Below, piece after piece: positions 52,515-60,596 of a stretch of DNA of 64,000 bases. The stretch is from assembly GCF_016283395.1 (NCBI RefSeq), contig NZ_JAEEMU010000038.1, positions 62,001-126,000 of the forward strand, in the 5' to 3' direction. The notes under the pieces are model-generated. The model was not told where the DNA came from. It worked only from the letters and a program-made list of their open reading frames with translations, and ran no database searches. Made by a program: the position numbers and the translations under genes. The stretch's first letter is position 1. Each line of letters starts with the position of its first letter. Source of the DNA: Ruminococcus sp. (GTDB lineage: Bacteria > Bacillota_A > Clostridia > Oscillospirales > Ruminococcaceae).

Positions 52515-53717
52515 TCAGTCAACAAGAGTAGGATCGAAGTCCTCTTCCCAAGGAAGTCCCCACTTGTTGAGTGCTTCCATGAACGGATCGGGATCGAATT
52601 CCTCGATGTTGTAAACGCCTGCCTTCTTCCATGTGCCTGTCATTATCATCATTGCGCCTATCATTGCAGGTACACCTGTTGTATAGGAGATAGCCTGTGA
52701 GCCAACTTCCTTGTAGCACTCCTGATGATCGCAGATGTTGTAAAGGTAGTAGTTCTTGTCCTTGCCGTCCTTCTTGCCACGGAAGATACAGCCGATATTC
52801 GTCTTTCCAACTGTTCTCGGACCAAGTGATGCAGGATCAGGAAGTACAGCCTTGAGGAACTGGAGAGGTACTATCTCCTTGCCCTCGTACATGATAGGCT
52901 CGATAGATGTCATACCTACATTTTCAAGGCACTTGAGGTGTGTGAGGTAGCTCTGACCGAATGTCATGAAGAAACGGATACGCTTGATGCCCTTGATATT
53001 AAGAGCGAGAGACTCAAGCTCCTCATGGTGGAGGAGGTACATATCCTTCTCGCCTACGCCCTTGAAGTTATAAACGCGCTTTATCTCCATAGGCTCAGTC
53101 TCTACCCACTTGCCGTCCTCGATGTAGCTGCCCTTTGCAGATACCTCACGGATATTGATCTCAGGGTTGAAGTTTGTAGCGAACGGATAGCCGTGGTCGC
53201 CGCCGTTGCAGTCGAGGATATCAATGTAGTTTATCTCGTCGAACTGGTGCTTCATAGCGTAAGCTGAGAATACACCTGTTACACCCGGGTCAAAGCCGCT
53301 TCCGAGAAGTGCTGTGATGCCAGCCTTTTCAAATCTCTCACGGTATGCCCACTGCCACTTGTACTCAAATTTAGCAGTATCAAGAGGCTCGTAGTTTGCA
53401 GTATCAACATAGTGAGTCTTTGTAGCGAGACAAGCGTCCATGATAGTAAGGTCCTGATAAGGAAGTGCAAGGTTCAGCACTACATCAGGCTTATAGCTGT
53501 TGATGAGAGCAACAAGCTCGTCAACATTGTCAGCATTTACCTGAGCAGTCTCGATGACTGTCTTTGTTGTAGGCTGGAGCTTTTCCTTCAGCGCGTCGCA
53601 CTTTGACTTTGTACGGCTTGCTATCATTATGCCCTCAAATACCTCGCTGTTCTGACAGCACTTGTGAATTGCAACGGAAGCAACTCCTCCGCAGCCGATG
53701 ATCATACATTTTCCCAT
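52515..53717 (-). CDS. Carboxynorspermidine/carboxyspermidine dehydrogenase (saccharopine dehydrogenase family)
   Basis: 400 residues. The Rossmann motif is MIIGCGGVASVAIHKCC, and HYVDTANYEPLD and GSGFDPGVTGVFSAYA are typical of the Lys1-like carboxy(nor)spermidine synthases. It condenses putrescine or diaminopropane with aspartate semialdehyde using NADPH. Together with nspC it gives an S-adenosylmethionine-independent route to (nor)spermidine. Confidence 0.93.
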   Translation of the reverse strand: MGKCMIIGCGGVASVAIHKCCQNSEVFEGIMIASRTKSKCDALKEKLQPTTKTVIETAQVNADNVDELVALINSYKPDVVLNLALPYQDLTIMDACLATKTHYVDTANYEPLDTAKFEYKWQWAYRERFEKAGITALLGSGFDPGVTGVFSAYAMKHQFDEINYIDILDCNGGDHGYPFATNFNPEINIREVSAKGSYIEDGKWVETEPMEIKRVYNFKGVGEKDMYLLHHEELESLALNIKGIKRIRFFMTFGQSYLTHLKCLENVGMTSIEPIMYEGKEIVPLQFLKAVLPDPASLGPRTVGKTNIGCIFRGKKDGKDKNYYLYNICDHQECYKEVGSQAISYTTGVPAMIGAMMIMTGTWKKAGVYNIEEFDPDPFMEALNKWGLPWEEDFDPTLVD

Positions 53718-53736
53718 TTTTAATTCCTCCGTATCT

Positions 53737-54123
53737 TTAAAAATTTATATGTGTTATTAAATAAATGCCCATTGCCACTAAAAACAAATCAGTAAAGAGA
53801 TGTTTTTTCTGTCTTGAAGGACAATAATACATTTCAGGGTTATTGGGGTTTACCTTTATCTCATGATTCTCACTGTTCTGCACATGAAATACCAAGCCTG
53901 ATTCTCTTGCCTCATACAGACTGTTGTCATATTCATAGACCACCTTGTACGTTTCAGTCCCGTCACTGTTTACACACGAGACTTTTAACATAACACTGAC
54001 CGTTTCTGTACACTTGCGTTTCAGATAACTGAAAAACATAAAGTCGAACAGACCTATTATAGCCGGTGACAGCAATACGAATTTCCAAAATAAATATTCT
54101 TCCATATTCTCTATATCCGGCAT
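53737..54123 (-). CDS. DUF3592-type membrane protein (array copy 1)
   Basis: 128 residues from the ATG at 54123 (GGTGAAAG upstream; a TTG at 54162 has no ribosome site). TM helix (about 12-30), basic turn with YLKRKCTETV, a beta-rich domain (YKVVYEYDNSLYEA), the NPNNPEMYYCP motif and a C-terminal TM helix. It shows the family scheme of the array. It lies 20 bases from the carboxynorspermidine dehydrogenase gene. Confidence 0.8.
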   Translation of the reverse strand: MPDIENMEEYLFWKFVLLSPAIIGLFDFMFFSYLKRKCTETVSVMLKVSCVNSDGTETYKVVYEYDNSLYEARESGLVFHVQNSENHEIKVNPNNPEMYYCPSRQKKHLFTDLFLVAMGIYLITHINF

Positions 54124-54217
54124 TTTTCTTTCACCAATATCTATACTCCCTTTCTTTTTCAATCGTCTTATCTCAGTGAACTGAATAAAAATCAGTCAAT
54201 AGGTTTTATATGTCATT

Positions 54218-54607
54218 TCAACAAAATAAAAACTTAATTAATGCTCCCACAGCAATACATATCAGATATATAATAACTTTATGTATTGTTTCCTGCGGAC
54301 AGTAAAAATTTTCAGGCTTATCAGGGTCAATATAAAGGCCTACACGCTCGCCTATACTAAAAGAAAGATATGGAGAATATAAACTACTCCTTTTCATGTA
54401 ATCTTTGCCCTCAAATCTATATTCAAAAACAGGGAAATATGAATAACTTATATGACGTCTTCTTTTGGTGTTGCGTTTTTTTTCAATATCTACAACAACA
54501 GCATCAACATACTCTGTACACCTTTTCTTTTTTATTATTATATCTATTATTCCCCAAACACCTACCACAAAAAGAATAATGGGAAAAATTAACATTAAAA
54601 TTGTCAT
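54218..54607 (-). CDS. DUF3592-type membrane protein (array copy 2)
   Basis: 129 residues. TM helix (about 3-22), IKKKRCTEYVDAVVVDIEKK, then YFPVFEYRFEGKDY, IGERVGLYIDPDKPENFYCP and a C-terminal TM helix. GGAAGGTGAG precedes the ATG. The basic residues right after helix 1 suggest that the beta domain faces the cytoplasm, which is inference from the positive-inside rule. Confidence 0.83.
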   Translation of the reverse strand: MTILMLIFPIILFVVGVWGIIDIIIKKKRCTEYVDAVVVDIEKKRNTKRRRHISYSYFPVFEYRFEGKDYMKRSSLYSPYLSFSIGERVGLYIDPDKPENFYCPQETIHKVIIYLICIAVGALIKFLFC

Positions 54608-54638
54608 TTTCTCACCTTCCTGTTTTTATCATTAAAAC

Positions 54639-55097
54639 TCAGATGCTTTCACAATATGCAAAAAACAGCTTGATACCAAGTATTATTACCAGTATAACGC
54701 CAATTCCTATGGAAAGACCTTTTATGGCCTGTATATTATCGTGTTTTTCCTCAGCAGGACAGATGCATGATTTAGGATTTTCGGGATCCACAAACAGCTC
54801 CACCTTTGAACCTATCTGCATTTTCTTAAGCCATGATTTTGAAGTACTGCCTGCACACCTGCAAAATTCACCTTTATAGGAATACTCATAGAGCGGCGCA
54901 CGTTTTATGTCGTATGATTCGGTCTCTCTGTCGTATATACTGACTTCTGTATAATCGACTACTTCTGCCACAACAATTTCAGTACATTTTTTTCGCCGTT
55001 TCTTTTCTTCAATATGTAGTTTTGTCAATATTACTATCGAAGAACCGACAACAAATAAAACAACAAAACCTATTATATATACAAGCAAATAATCCAT
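54639..55097 (-). CDS. DUF3592-type membrane protein (array copy 3)
   Basis: 152 residues. TM helix (about 3-25), basic EEKKRRKKCTEIVVAEVVDY, APLYEYSYKGEFCRCA, VELFVDPENPKSCICP, then a C-terminal TM helix. It has three extra Cys in the beta domain, unlike most copies. Ribosome site AAGGTCGTGA. Confidence 0.82.
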   Translation of the reverse strand: MDYLLVYIIGFVVLFVVGSSIVILTKLHIEEKKRRKKCTEIVVAEVVDYTEVSIYDRETESYDIKRAPLYEYSYKGEFCRCAGSTSKSWLKKMQIGSKVELFVDPENPKSCICPAEEKHDNIQAIKGLSIGIGVILVIILGIKLFFAYCESI

Positions 55098-55171
55098 TTA
55101 TTTCACGACCTTAAAAATTCCTATCATATCAATTCTTATTTCGTCTCAAAGAATGGTCTGCGCTTTAAAAG

Positions 55172-55642
55172 TCAATCTTCAACGTTTATTTTGCCCGTTA
55201 AAGACAATATAACCACAATAATTGCTACTGCTCCCGCGCCTATTAATACCAACTCAGATATTAACAATCCTTTGTTGTCTTTCGGATCATAAAACTCATA
55301 AGGCTCATCAGGATTGATCATCAGCTCTGAACTATCGCCTACGTTGTAATTATTTGAGCTTACAAGACTTTCAACTTCATAATCCTGTCCCATATAATTA
55401 TAACTCCAGACAGGGAAATATGAAGTACTTGGCGGACTGTCAGAATCACCTGGAGTATAGCTTTCTCTGATATCGACCACTGTTGCATATACGGTTTCCG
55501 TACAATTCTTTTTCAGTTTTCGCCTTCTTTTGAAATCGTATACGCCCAAACCAAGGAAGGTTAATGGTACAATAAACATAACAGATGATGTCAGCAGGCA
55601 TAATCCAATCATTACTAATATTACAGTGATAGACGTTACCAT
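55172..55642 (-). CDS. DUF3592-type membrane protein (array copy 4)
   Basis: 156 residues from the ATG at 55642 (GCAGGTGG upstream; the GTG at 55651 lies inside that site). Two N-terminal hydrophobic stretches (about 3-22 and 25-38), RRKLKKNCTETVYATVVDI, YFPVWSYNYMGQDYEV, SELMINPDEPYEFYDP and a C-terminal TM helix. Confidence 0.82.
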   Translation of the reverse strand: MVTSITVILVMIGLCLLTSSVMFIVPLTFLGLGVYDFKRRRKLKKNCTETVYATVVDIRESYTPGDSDSPPSTSYFPVWSYNYMGQDYEVESLVSSNNYNVGDSSELMINPDEPYEFYDPKDNKGLLISELVLIGAGAVAIIVVILSLTGKINVED

Positions 55643-55673
55643 TTTTTCCACCTGCCTTTAAAGTATCATGACA

Positions 55674-56072
55674 TCAATAACCTGAGTCGTACCTCTTAGA
55701 GTTTATCAGAGACTTTATGCTGAATCCTGTACAGATCAGACACAAGCCGCTCACTATCAAAAGAATTATACCGAAGAACTTACCCGAAGTTTCCTTTGGA
55801 CAATAGTATGTCTTTGGATCACTTGGCTTTAAATAAAACTCTACTGTATCGCCCTTATGCATTTTCAGCTTTGATGAATACACATTGCTTGAAACTGTAT
55901 ATTCCTTGCCCTCATATTCATATGTATACACAGGTGCATAGGTATCATCGTCCGAAGATGAACTCTTCTTGATGTCAGATACAACAGCTGTTGTTTTATA
56001 TGTACATTCCTTTTTGAGCTTTGCATCATGCTTGAAGAACCATATTCCGCCCAAAAGAGTGGCTATGGTCAC
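55674..56072 (-). CDS. DUF3592-type membrane protein (array copy 5), 5' end interrupted
   Basis: 132 residues if started at the GTG at 56072, which has no ribosome site and would cut helix 1 short. A well-placed ATG at 56156 (AAGGGAG seven bases upstream) is in the same frame but meets TAG at codon 4 (56147-56145). Beyond the TAG the frame stays open through FNRNIQFNRSTAQVKTSSVV into helix 1. So the gene is probably a recent nonsense pseudogene, or the site is polymorphic. The rest keeps KKECTYKTTAVVSDI, YAPVYTYEYEGKEY and KPSDPKTYYCP. Confidence 0.7.
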   Translation of the reverse strand: MTIATLLGGIWFFKHDAKLKKECTYKTTAVVSDIKKSSSSDDDTYAPVYTYEYEGKEYTVSSNVYSSKLKMHKGDTVEFYLKPSDPKTYYCPKETSGKFFGIILLIVSGLCLICTGFSIKSLINSKRYDSGY

Positions 56073-56185
56073 AAGTATCAGTATTACTACACTTGATGTT
56101 TTTACTTGTGCTGTACTTCTGTTGAACTGGATATTTCTGTTAAACTAAATATTCATGATAATTCTCCCTTTTTAAAATAAATTTA

Positions 56186-56632
56186 TTAGTTTGAATGTGA
56201 TTTATATATCGCAATAGCCTTTGCTAAAATACATAAACTACTAAATGCTCCGATACAGATCATTATAATTCCGGCTTTATCTGAACCATCGATCTCTTCA
56301 ACAAGTCGAAAATCCTCGGGATTATCAGGATTTATGGCAAGCTGAACATGATCGCCTGCCGAAGCAAAAACATAACTTTCGTACTGCCTTTCGTAATTTA
56401 TTCCGCCATAATAAAATTCAAGTAAAGCGACATACATATGACGTCTTGTGTTTCTGCTGCGGTAACTCAGATCTTGTACATTAACTACTGTTGCTTCTAC
56501 GAAGTCTGTACAGCGTTCTCTCGCTTTTTTTCTGGTTCTGATATATAATATTCCAAACAAAATAAAAAGCGAAGGAATAAAAAGCCAACATGATAATATA
56601 CCAATAATCAATAATATGATTGGAAATTCCAC
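56186..56632 (-). CDS. DUF3592-type membrane protein (array copy 6)
   Basis: 148 residues from GTG, with AAGGAG 12 bases upstream. TM helix (about 3-30), KKARERCTDFVEATVVNV, LLEFYYGGINY, HVQLAINPDNPEDFRLVEEI and a C-terminal TM helix. It is the closest relative of copy 7. The intergenic stretch before it contains the 3' end of the GNAT gene, marking a duplication (56655-56684). Confidence 0.82.
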   Translation of the reverse strand: MEFPIILLIIGILSCWLFIPSLFILFGILYIRTRKKARERCTDFVEATVVNVQDLSYRSRNTRRHMYVALLEFYYGGINYERQYESYVFASAGDHVQLAINPDNPEDFRLVEEIDGSDKAGIIMICIGAFSSLCILAKAIAIYKSHSN

Positions 56633-56654
56633 AATAAAAAATACTCCTTAATTA

Positions 56655-56684
56655 ATGATAAGCTTCATTGGTGTGAACTGTGAT
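56655..56684 (-). pseudogene. 3' remnant of the GNAT gene
   Basis: 30 bases identical to 57150-57179, the end of the GNAT gene. Translated on the minus strand it still reads SQFTPMKLII before a stop. It sits just upstream of DUF3592 copy 6, as the intact GNAT end sits upstream of copy 7. Confidence 0.8.
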
Positions 56685-56697
56685 TTTTATAGTAAGA

Positions 56698-57129
56698 TCA
56701 AAACAAGCTCAAGATAAACTGAACTAACATAAATAAAATTGCACCGGCTCCGACAATGATCGAAATAAGTCCGCCTTTATCTATCCCCGAAATATCTTCA
56801 AGAATATGAAATTCATCCGGATATTTGGGATTGATTGCAAGCTCGACATGATCGCCTACAGAAAACCTATATTTATGCACTATGTCATTACTCGTCCTTC
56901 TATAATATTTTCCGCAATAATAAAACTCATAAACAGGGTAGCAATCACGCTTTTTTCCTTTGCCTTCGATAAATAAACCCGTCATTTCTATATCGACTAC
57001 AGTTGCTTCTACAGTATCAGTGCAGCGTTCTCTCTTTTTTTCTGTGTCATTTATCAGCCATATTCCAATTACAATAAAAAACGAAGAAATACCAAGCCAC
57101 CCTATTATAAAACCAAATAAATAAATCAC
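56698..57129 (-). CDS. DUF3592-type membrane protein (array copy 7)
   Basis: 143 residues from GTG (AAGGAG upstream). TM helix (about 3-27), EKKRERCTDTVEATVVDIEMT, YPVYEFYYCGKYY, HVELAINPKYPDEFHILEDI and a C-terminal TM helix. Very like copy 6 in both domains. It starts 16 bases after the GNAT gene. Confidence 0.82.
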   Translation of the reverse strand: MIYLFGFIIGWLGISSFFIVIGIWLINDTEKKRERCTDTVEATVVDIEMTGLFIEGKGKKRDCYPVYEFYYCGKYYRRTSNDIVHKYRFSVGDHVELAINPKYPDEFHILEDISGIDKGGLISIIVGAGAILFMLVQFILSLF

Positions 57130-57145
57130 AGCTAACTCTCCTTGA

Positions 57146-57604
57146 TTATATGATAAGCTTCATTGGTGTGAACTGTGATACTTTCTCTTCAAATCCTAAT
57201 TTTTTATACAGCTGATAGCCGTCCTCGGAAGCCTGAAGCTCGATATAATCAAGGTCCATTATCTTAGCATCAGCTATAAGGAGCTTCATAAGCTCTGTGG
57301 CTATTCCCTGTCTGCGATAGTTCTTATCGGTTATAACATTGAGAACCGTTCCGACTCTTCCTTTAGGAAAATTCGGATTAGGCGGCATCTCCCTCACAGT
57401 AAGGAAAACCGAACCCACAAGCTTTCCGCCGTCCTCTGCAAGATATGCAAAGAAATCACAGTTGAGGTGGTCGGCGTAATATCGAGGAAGCCTTGCCTTT
57501 ATTTTTGCAGCCTCGGCATCTGTCATTTCGGGGAAGTCCTCACGTAGATATTTTATACGTATATCCGCCAGTCCCGAGGCATTCTGCGCTCTGAATATAT
57601 TCAT
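57146..57604 (-). CDS. GNAT-family N-acetyltransferase
   Basis: 152 residues. The acetyl-CoA-binding motif A is NYRRQGIATELMKLLIADA, followed by LQASEDGYQLYKKLGF. The start MNIFRAQNASGLADIRIKYL and the Asp/Glu-rich front are typical of small soluble GNATs. It is the only non-DUF3592 gene within the array. Fragments of its 5' and 3' ends survive elsewhere in the array, so it was part of the duplicated unit. Substrate unknown; a polyamine would fit the neighbourhood but is a guess. Confidence 0.87.
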   Translation of the reverse strand: MNIFRAQNASGLADIRIKYLREDFPEMTDAEAAKIKARLPRYYADHLNCDFFAYLAEDGGKLVGSVFLTVREMPPNPNFPKGRVGTVLNVITDKNYRRQGIATELMKLLIADAKIMDLDYIELQASEDGYQLYKKLGFEEKVSQFTPMKLII

Positions 57605-57657
57605 ATAACTTTACTCCATAACATCTTTAAAAATAATCTGTCTATGACAGCTTTTTA

Positions 57658-58191
57658 CTAAGCCTTATTTTTATTGAACAATAGCACCGAAATAGAAATC
57701 ACACTTGCTATTGCACCTACAATGATAAGCGTAAGCCAGCCTTCAGTATTACGTCCATTATCAGAAGGTACATAAGAATTTTTAGGTTTAACAGGATCAA
57801 TATATACATCGACCTCTTCATTCAATTCAAAGTTATCTGTTTCTTCAAAATAACCTGATCTATAAATGTATTCACGTCCGTTATAGGTATATTTGACCAC
57901 GCGGGGACCTGAATAGGACTTAGAATTTCCTATTACATTATTGTACTGATCACGCATTTCCTCTTCATTAACATTCTCATATGTCATTATTCCCTTTACA
58001 AGCTCTGTACAGACTCCCTCTTTCTCACGAACCTTAAAATACTGAGTAGTTCCGACAATTAAAAAAACTATTCCTGTTATAATGAAAGGTAATACAAATA
58101 TGTTGATCACTTTCTTCTGCTCTTCATTCAGACATATCTTCTCTTCTTCATCATCAAACGATCCAATCAAATCACGATCATCATAGTTCAT
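57658..58191 (-). CDS. DUF3592-type membrane protein (array copy 8)
   Basis: 177 residues from the ATG at 58191 (AAGGTGAG upstream). An acidic cytoplasmic start (NYDDRDLIGSFDDEEE), TM helix (about 30-50), REKEGVCTELVKGIMTYE, VVKYTYNGREYIY, VDVYIDPVKPKNSYVP and a C-terminal TM helix. A leftover GNAT start codon region lies directly before it (58197-58265). Confidence 0.82.
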   Translation of the reverse strand: MNYDDRDLIGSFDDEEEKICLNEEQKKVINIFVLPFIITGIVFLIVGTTQYFKVREKEGVCTELVKGIMTYENVNEEEMRDQYNNVIGNSKSYSGPRVVKYTYNGREYIYRSGYFEETDNFELNEEVDVYIDPVKPKNSYVPSDNGRNTEGWLTLIIVGAIASVISISVLLFNKNKA

Positions 58192-58196
58192 ATTTC

Positions 58197-58265
58197 TCAC
58201 CTTGTTTTATATGTAATTCTCAGAATAAACAGTCCCGATGCGTTCTGTGCTCTGAATATATTCAT
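58197..58265 (-). pseudogene. 5' remnant of the GNAT gene (22-codon reading frame)
   Basis: ATG at 58265 with AAAGGTAA upstream. The first 12 codons encode MNIFRAQNASGL, exactly as in the intact GNAT gene at 57604; the few base differences are at third positions. Ten unrelated codons follow, then TGA inside the ribosome site of copy 8. It may still be translated and coupled to copy 8. Confidence 0.78.
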
Positions 58266-58280
58266 ATCAATTTACCTTTC

Positions 58281-58931
58281 TCACACGTAATAGTTGTCCT
58301 GAGATGACGAACCTAATACGTTCTTTGCCTTTCTTTTCATGCTTATCGGAATGATCAAGGCAACTGCCAAACATATCGCACCAACCACCATTGACATTCC
58401 CGAACCAGTCTTTTTTTGCTTATAAGATGGTATATAGATATGTTCGGGATCATGAGGATCAACGTATATGTCTACGCTTTCACCGACTTTAAAGCCTGCC
58501 GATGGGCCGAAATAATTGCCCTCATCTTTATATTTATTTCCTTGATATTCGTATTCAAAAACAGGAGCATATGTATTTGTAGGTTCATCATCTCTGCTTT
58601 TCCGATGAGTCTCGTCCCAGCTCTGTATTGCTGTGACCGTGCCTTCTACCCTGGAAGTACACACCTTTTTATCGCGGTAAAGCTCCAGGAAATCCTTTGC
58701 TCCAAAAACAAAGAATAAAAAACCTGCGATCAGAAAAGGCGCGGTAAAGATCCAGCCAATACAGCCGAAAGCATTTGATGCAAATTTTTTCTGCCTGTCT
58801 GTAAGCTGAGGAATTTGTTCGTTAAATTGTCCGTATCCGCTGTTGTCGTAGTTCCCGTAATCACGTTCACTGTAGCTGTCGTATTCATCGTTATTGTAGC
58901 TTCTGTAATCGTCATCATCATAATTTTTCAT
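58281..58931 (-). CDS. DUF3592-type membrane protein with Tyr/Asp-rich N-tail (array copy 9)
   Basis: 216 residues. N-terminal tail of about 50 residues built from YDDDDY, NNDEYDSY and ERDYGNYDNSGYG repeats, then TM helix (about 55-78), YRDKKVCTSRVEGTVTAI, YAPVFEYEYQGNKY, VDIYVDPHDPEHIYIP, a second TM helix and a basic, then polar tail. The N-tail is almost the same as in copy 10, and so is the upstream leader. Confidence 0.83.
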   Translation of the reverse strand: MKNYDDDDYRSYNNDEYDSYSERDYGNYDNSGYGQFNEQIPQLTDRQKKFASNAFGCIGWIFTAPFLIAGFLFFVFGAKDFLELYRDKKVCTSRVEGTVTAIQSWDETHRKSRDDEPTNTYAPVFEYEYQGNKYKDEGNYFGPSAGFKVGESVDIYVDPHDPEHIYIPSYKQKKTGSGMSMVVGAICLAVALIIPISMKRKAKNVLGSSSQDNYYV

Positions 58932-58997
58932 TGTTATTACCCCATTTTATATCATTTCCGCGAATAAACTGTCCCCCGAACATATTCTTTTTTCTAA

Positions 58998-59675
58998 TTA
59001 ATAATCCCGAGTGTCATATCCAAACGCTTTATTTGTCTTACTTCTGATACTAAAGAAAATAGAACCGCTTACTGCAATAAATACTAAGCCAAATAAAATA
59101 TCAAACAATGAAATTTCTTCGCTCTTATGATAAGCAGGTGCATAAAATCGTTCAGGTTTATCAGGATCAACAAATATGGTCACTTTGTCGCCTTCTTCTA
59201 ATTCTGTATCACTATAAAAGCTCTGCATTCTTTGAGTATGAGTTTTTCCATTTAAGGTATATTCCAAAACAGGTACGTAAAAAACATCTCTTGATCTTTT
59301 GCCGGTAACTGTATTTTTCTCCACAGCAATGACCTCTCCAACTACACTTTCAGTACAATGCTTTGTTAAATAAGAGTCTTTAAGGTACGGTACGATGCCT
59401 GTATACAAACTTAACAGCCCTCCAAACAGAAAAGGAACTAAAAATATAAAGACTACACAGCCTGCCACACCCCTGACTATTTTTGCCTGTTTTTCTGTGA
59501 CCTGCGGCATCTGCTGTCCGTAATTGCCGTATCCGCTGTTATCATAGTTCCCGTAATCACGTTCACTGTAGCTGTCGTATCCGTCGTTATTATAGCTTTC
59601 ATAATCGCTGTCACTATAACTATTGTACTCTTCGTTATTGTAGTTTCTGTAATCGTCATCATCATAATTTTTCAT
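58998..59675 (-). CDS. DUF3592-type membrane protein with Tyr/Asp-rich N-tail (array copy 10)
   Basis: 225 residues. Longer version of the copy 9 tail (about 60 residues with YNNEEYNSYSDSDYESY and SERDYGNYDNSGYGNY), TM helix (about 70-95), YLTKHCTESVVGEVIAVEKN, YVPVLEYTLNGKTH, VTIFVDPDKPERFYAP and a second TM helix. It starts MKNYDDDDYRNYNN. GGGGTAAG precedes the ATG. Confidence 0.83.
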   Translation of the reverse strand: MKNYDDDDYRNYNNEEYNSYSDSDYESYNNDGYDSYSERDYGNYDNSGYGNYGQQMPQVTEKQAKIVRGVAGCVVFIFLVPFLFGGLLSLYTGIVPYLKDSYLTKHCTESVVGEVIAVEKNTVTGKRSRDVFYVPVLEYTLNGKTHTQRMQSFYSDTELEEGDKVTIFVDPDKPERFYAPAYHKSEEISLFDILFGLVFIAVSGSIFFSIRSKTNKAFGYDTRDY

Positions 59676-59719
59676 TTTCTTACCCCATTTTCTATATCAT
59701 TTTTTGAATATGACTTAAT

Positions 59720-60295
59720 TTACCCCATAAAGTCATCATTCGTATCTGTATTGTCCGAGCCGTTACCTGCTGCCTTGCTGCGCATTACCACGCATACAAC
59801 AACTACAGTCAGGATTATTATAATACACGGTATAAATATCACTAAAAGCCAGAAGCCCGAAAACTCCCGGTCTATCTCCTTAAAAACAGTATTGCGGTTG
59901 TAAGCGGGATCGTACATCTTTCCTGGTTCGCCTTCCGATATACGTATATCCACCTTTTCTCCGACTTCATATTTCTTGTTGCTTGAGCTTACACTGCCCT
60001 CAACATTATACGTTTTCCCATTGTATTCGTACTCGTATACGGGAGTATACACCATTGAAGAACTGTCATCGGAATTTGACAAATGCTCGCGGTTCTCGCT
60101 GATAACTGCTGTTACCGATACATTATAAGCAGATGTATCCTGCGTAACAGCACCGCTTATCGCTTTTTTCACCACCGTAAATGCCAGACCTGTGATAAAG
60201 CCCAGAAGCGTCAATATAACGGCAAATATTATACCTATCCTTAATGCTCTGTTTTTTGTGCTGTTATTTTCTGTTTGCTGCTCGTTGTTATTCAT
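59720..60295 (-). CDS. DUF3592-type membrane protein (array copy 11, divergent)
   Basis: 191 residues. TM helix (about 18-40), a beta domain with VYTPVYEYEYNGKTYNVEG, VGEKVDIRISEGEPGKMYDP, a second TM helix (about 150-172) and an Asn/Asp tail. It lacks the conserved Cys-Thr found in the other copies (SAYNVSVTAVISE instead). It is the first copy in the transcription direction. GAGGTCACACT precedes the start. Confidence 0.8.
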   Translation of the reverse strand: MNNNEQQTENNSTKNRALRIGIIFAVILTLLGFITGLAFTVVKKAISGAVTQDTSAYNVSVTAVISENREHLSNSDDSSSMVYTPVYEYEYNGKTYNVEGSVSSSNKKYEVGEKVDIRISEGEPGKMYDPAYNRNTVFKEIDREFSGFWLLVIFIPCIIIILTVVVVCVVMRSKAAGNGSDNTDTNDDFMG

Positions 60296-60596
60296 AGTGT
60301 GACCTCATAATGGAACATTCTTTATACTGCCGTGCTCTGTTTATCAGTGTTTTCAGCAGATCACAGTCTGCTCTCATATTCACGCCGCAGCTCCTCCATG
60401 TCCTTTTTAGTACGGTATCTCGGGTAAACAAAAGTGACGATCATCATTATTGAACCCACGATCACCAGCATTATATCAGCTTTCTTTTTCGAGCTAATCG
60501 CTGTATTTCGGGATGTCTGTATCTTTTATCTCCTCGTGTGGGATATCGTCCTCAAATCCATATTTTTCACCCACAAACTCACCGCTATAAACTCTT
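60296..60596. other. Gap between speB and the array, with possible short reading frames
   Basis: No clear gene. On the minus strand a short frame ends VGEKYGFEDDIPHEEI... before TAG near 60497, and another (60361-60471) has a TM helix. These look like the broken remains of a further DUF3592-like or other small gene. Confidence 0.4.
60361..60471 (-). CDS. Possible 36-residue membrane peptide
   Basis: ATG at 60471 to TGA at 60361: a hydrophobic stretch (MLVIVGSIMMIVTFV) and then a charged tail (YPRYRTKKDMEELRREYESR). The ribosome site is poor (AAAG), and the frame stays open upstream for about 17 codons without a standard start. It could be a small membrane protein or the end of a broken gene. 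Confidence 0.3.
   Translation of the reverse strand: MLVIVGSIMMIVTFVYPRYRTKKDMEELRREYESRL

Noticed and set aside
53737..60295. Reading the array as a prophage or integrative element
   Set aside because: No integrase, terminase, portal, tail or recombinase gene and no flanking att-like repeat are seen. The copies are explained by tandem duplication.
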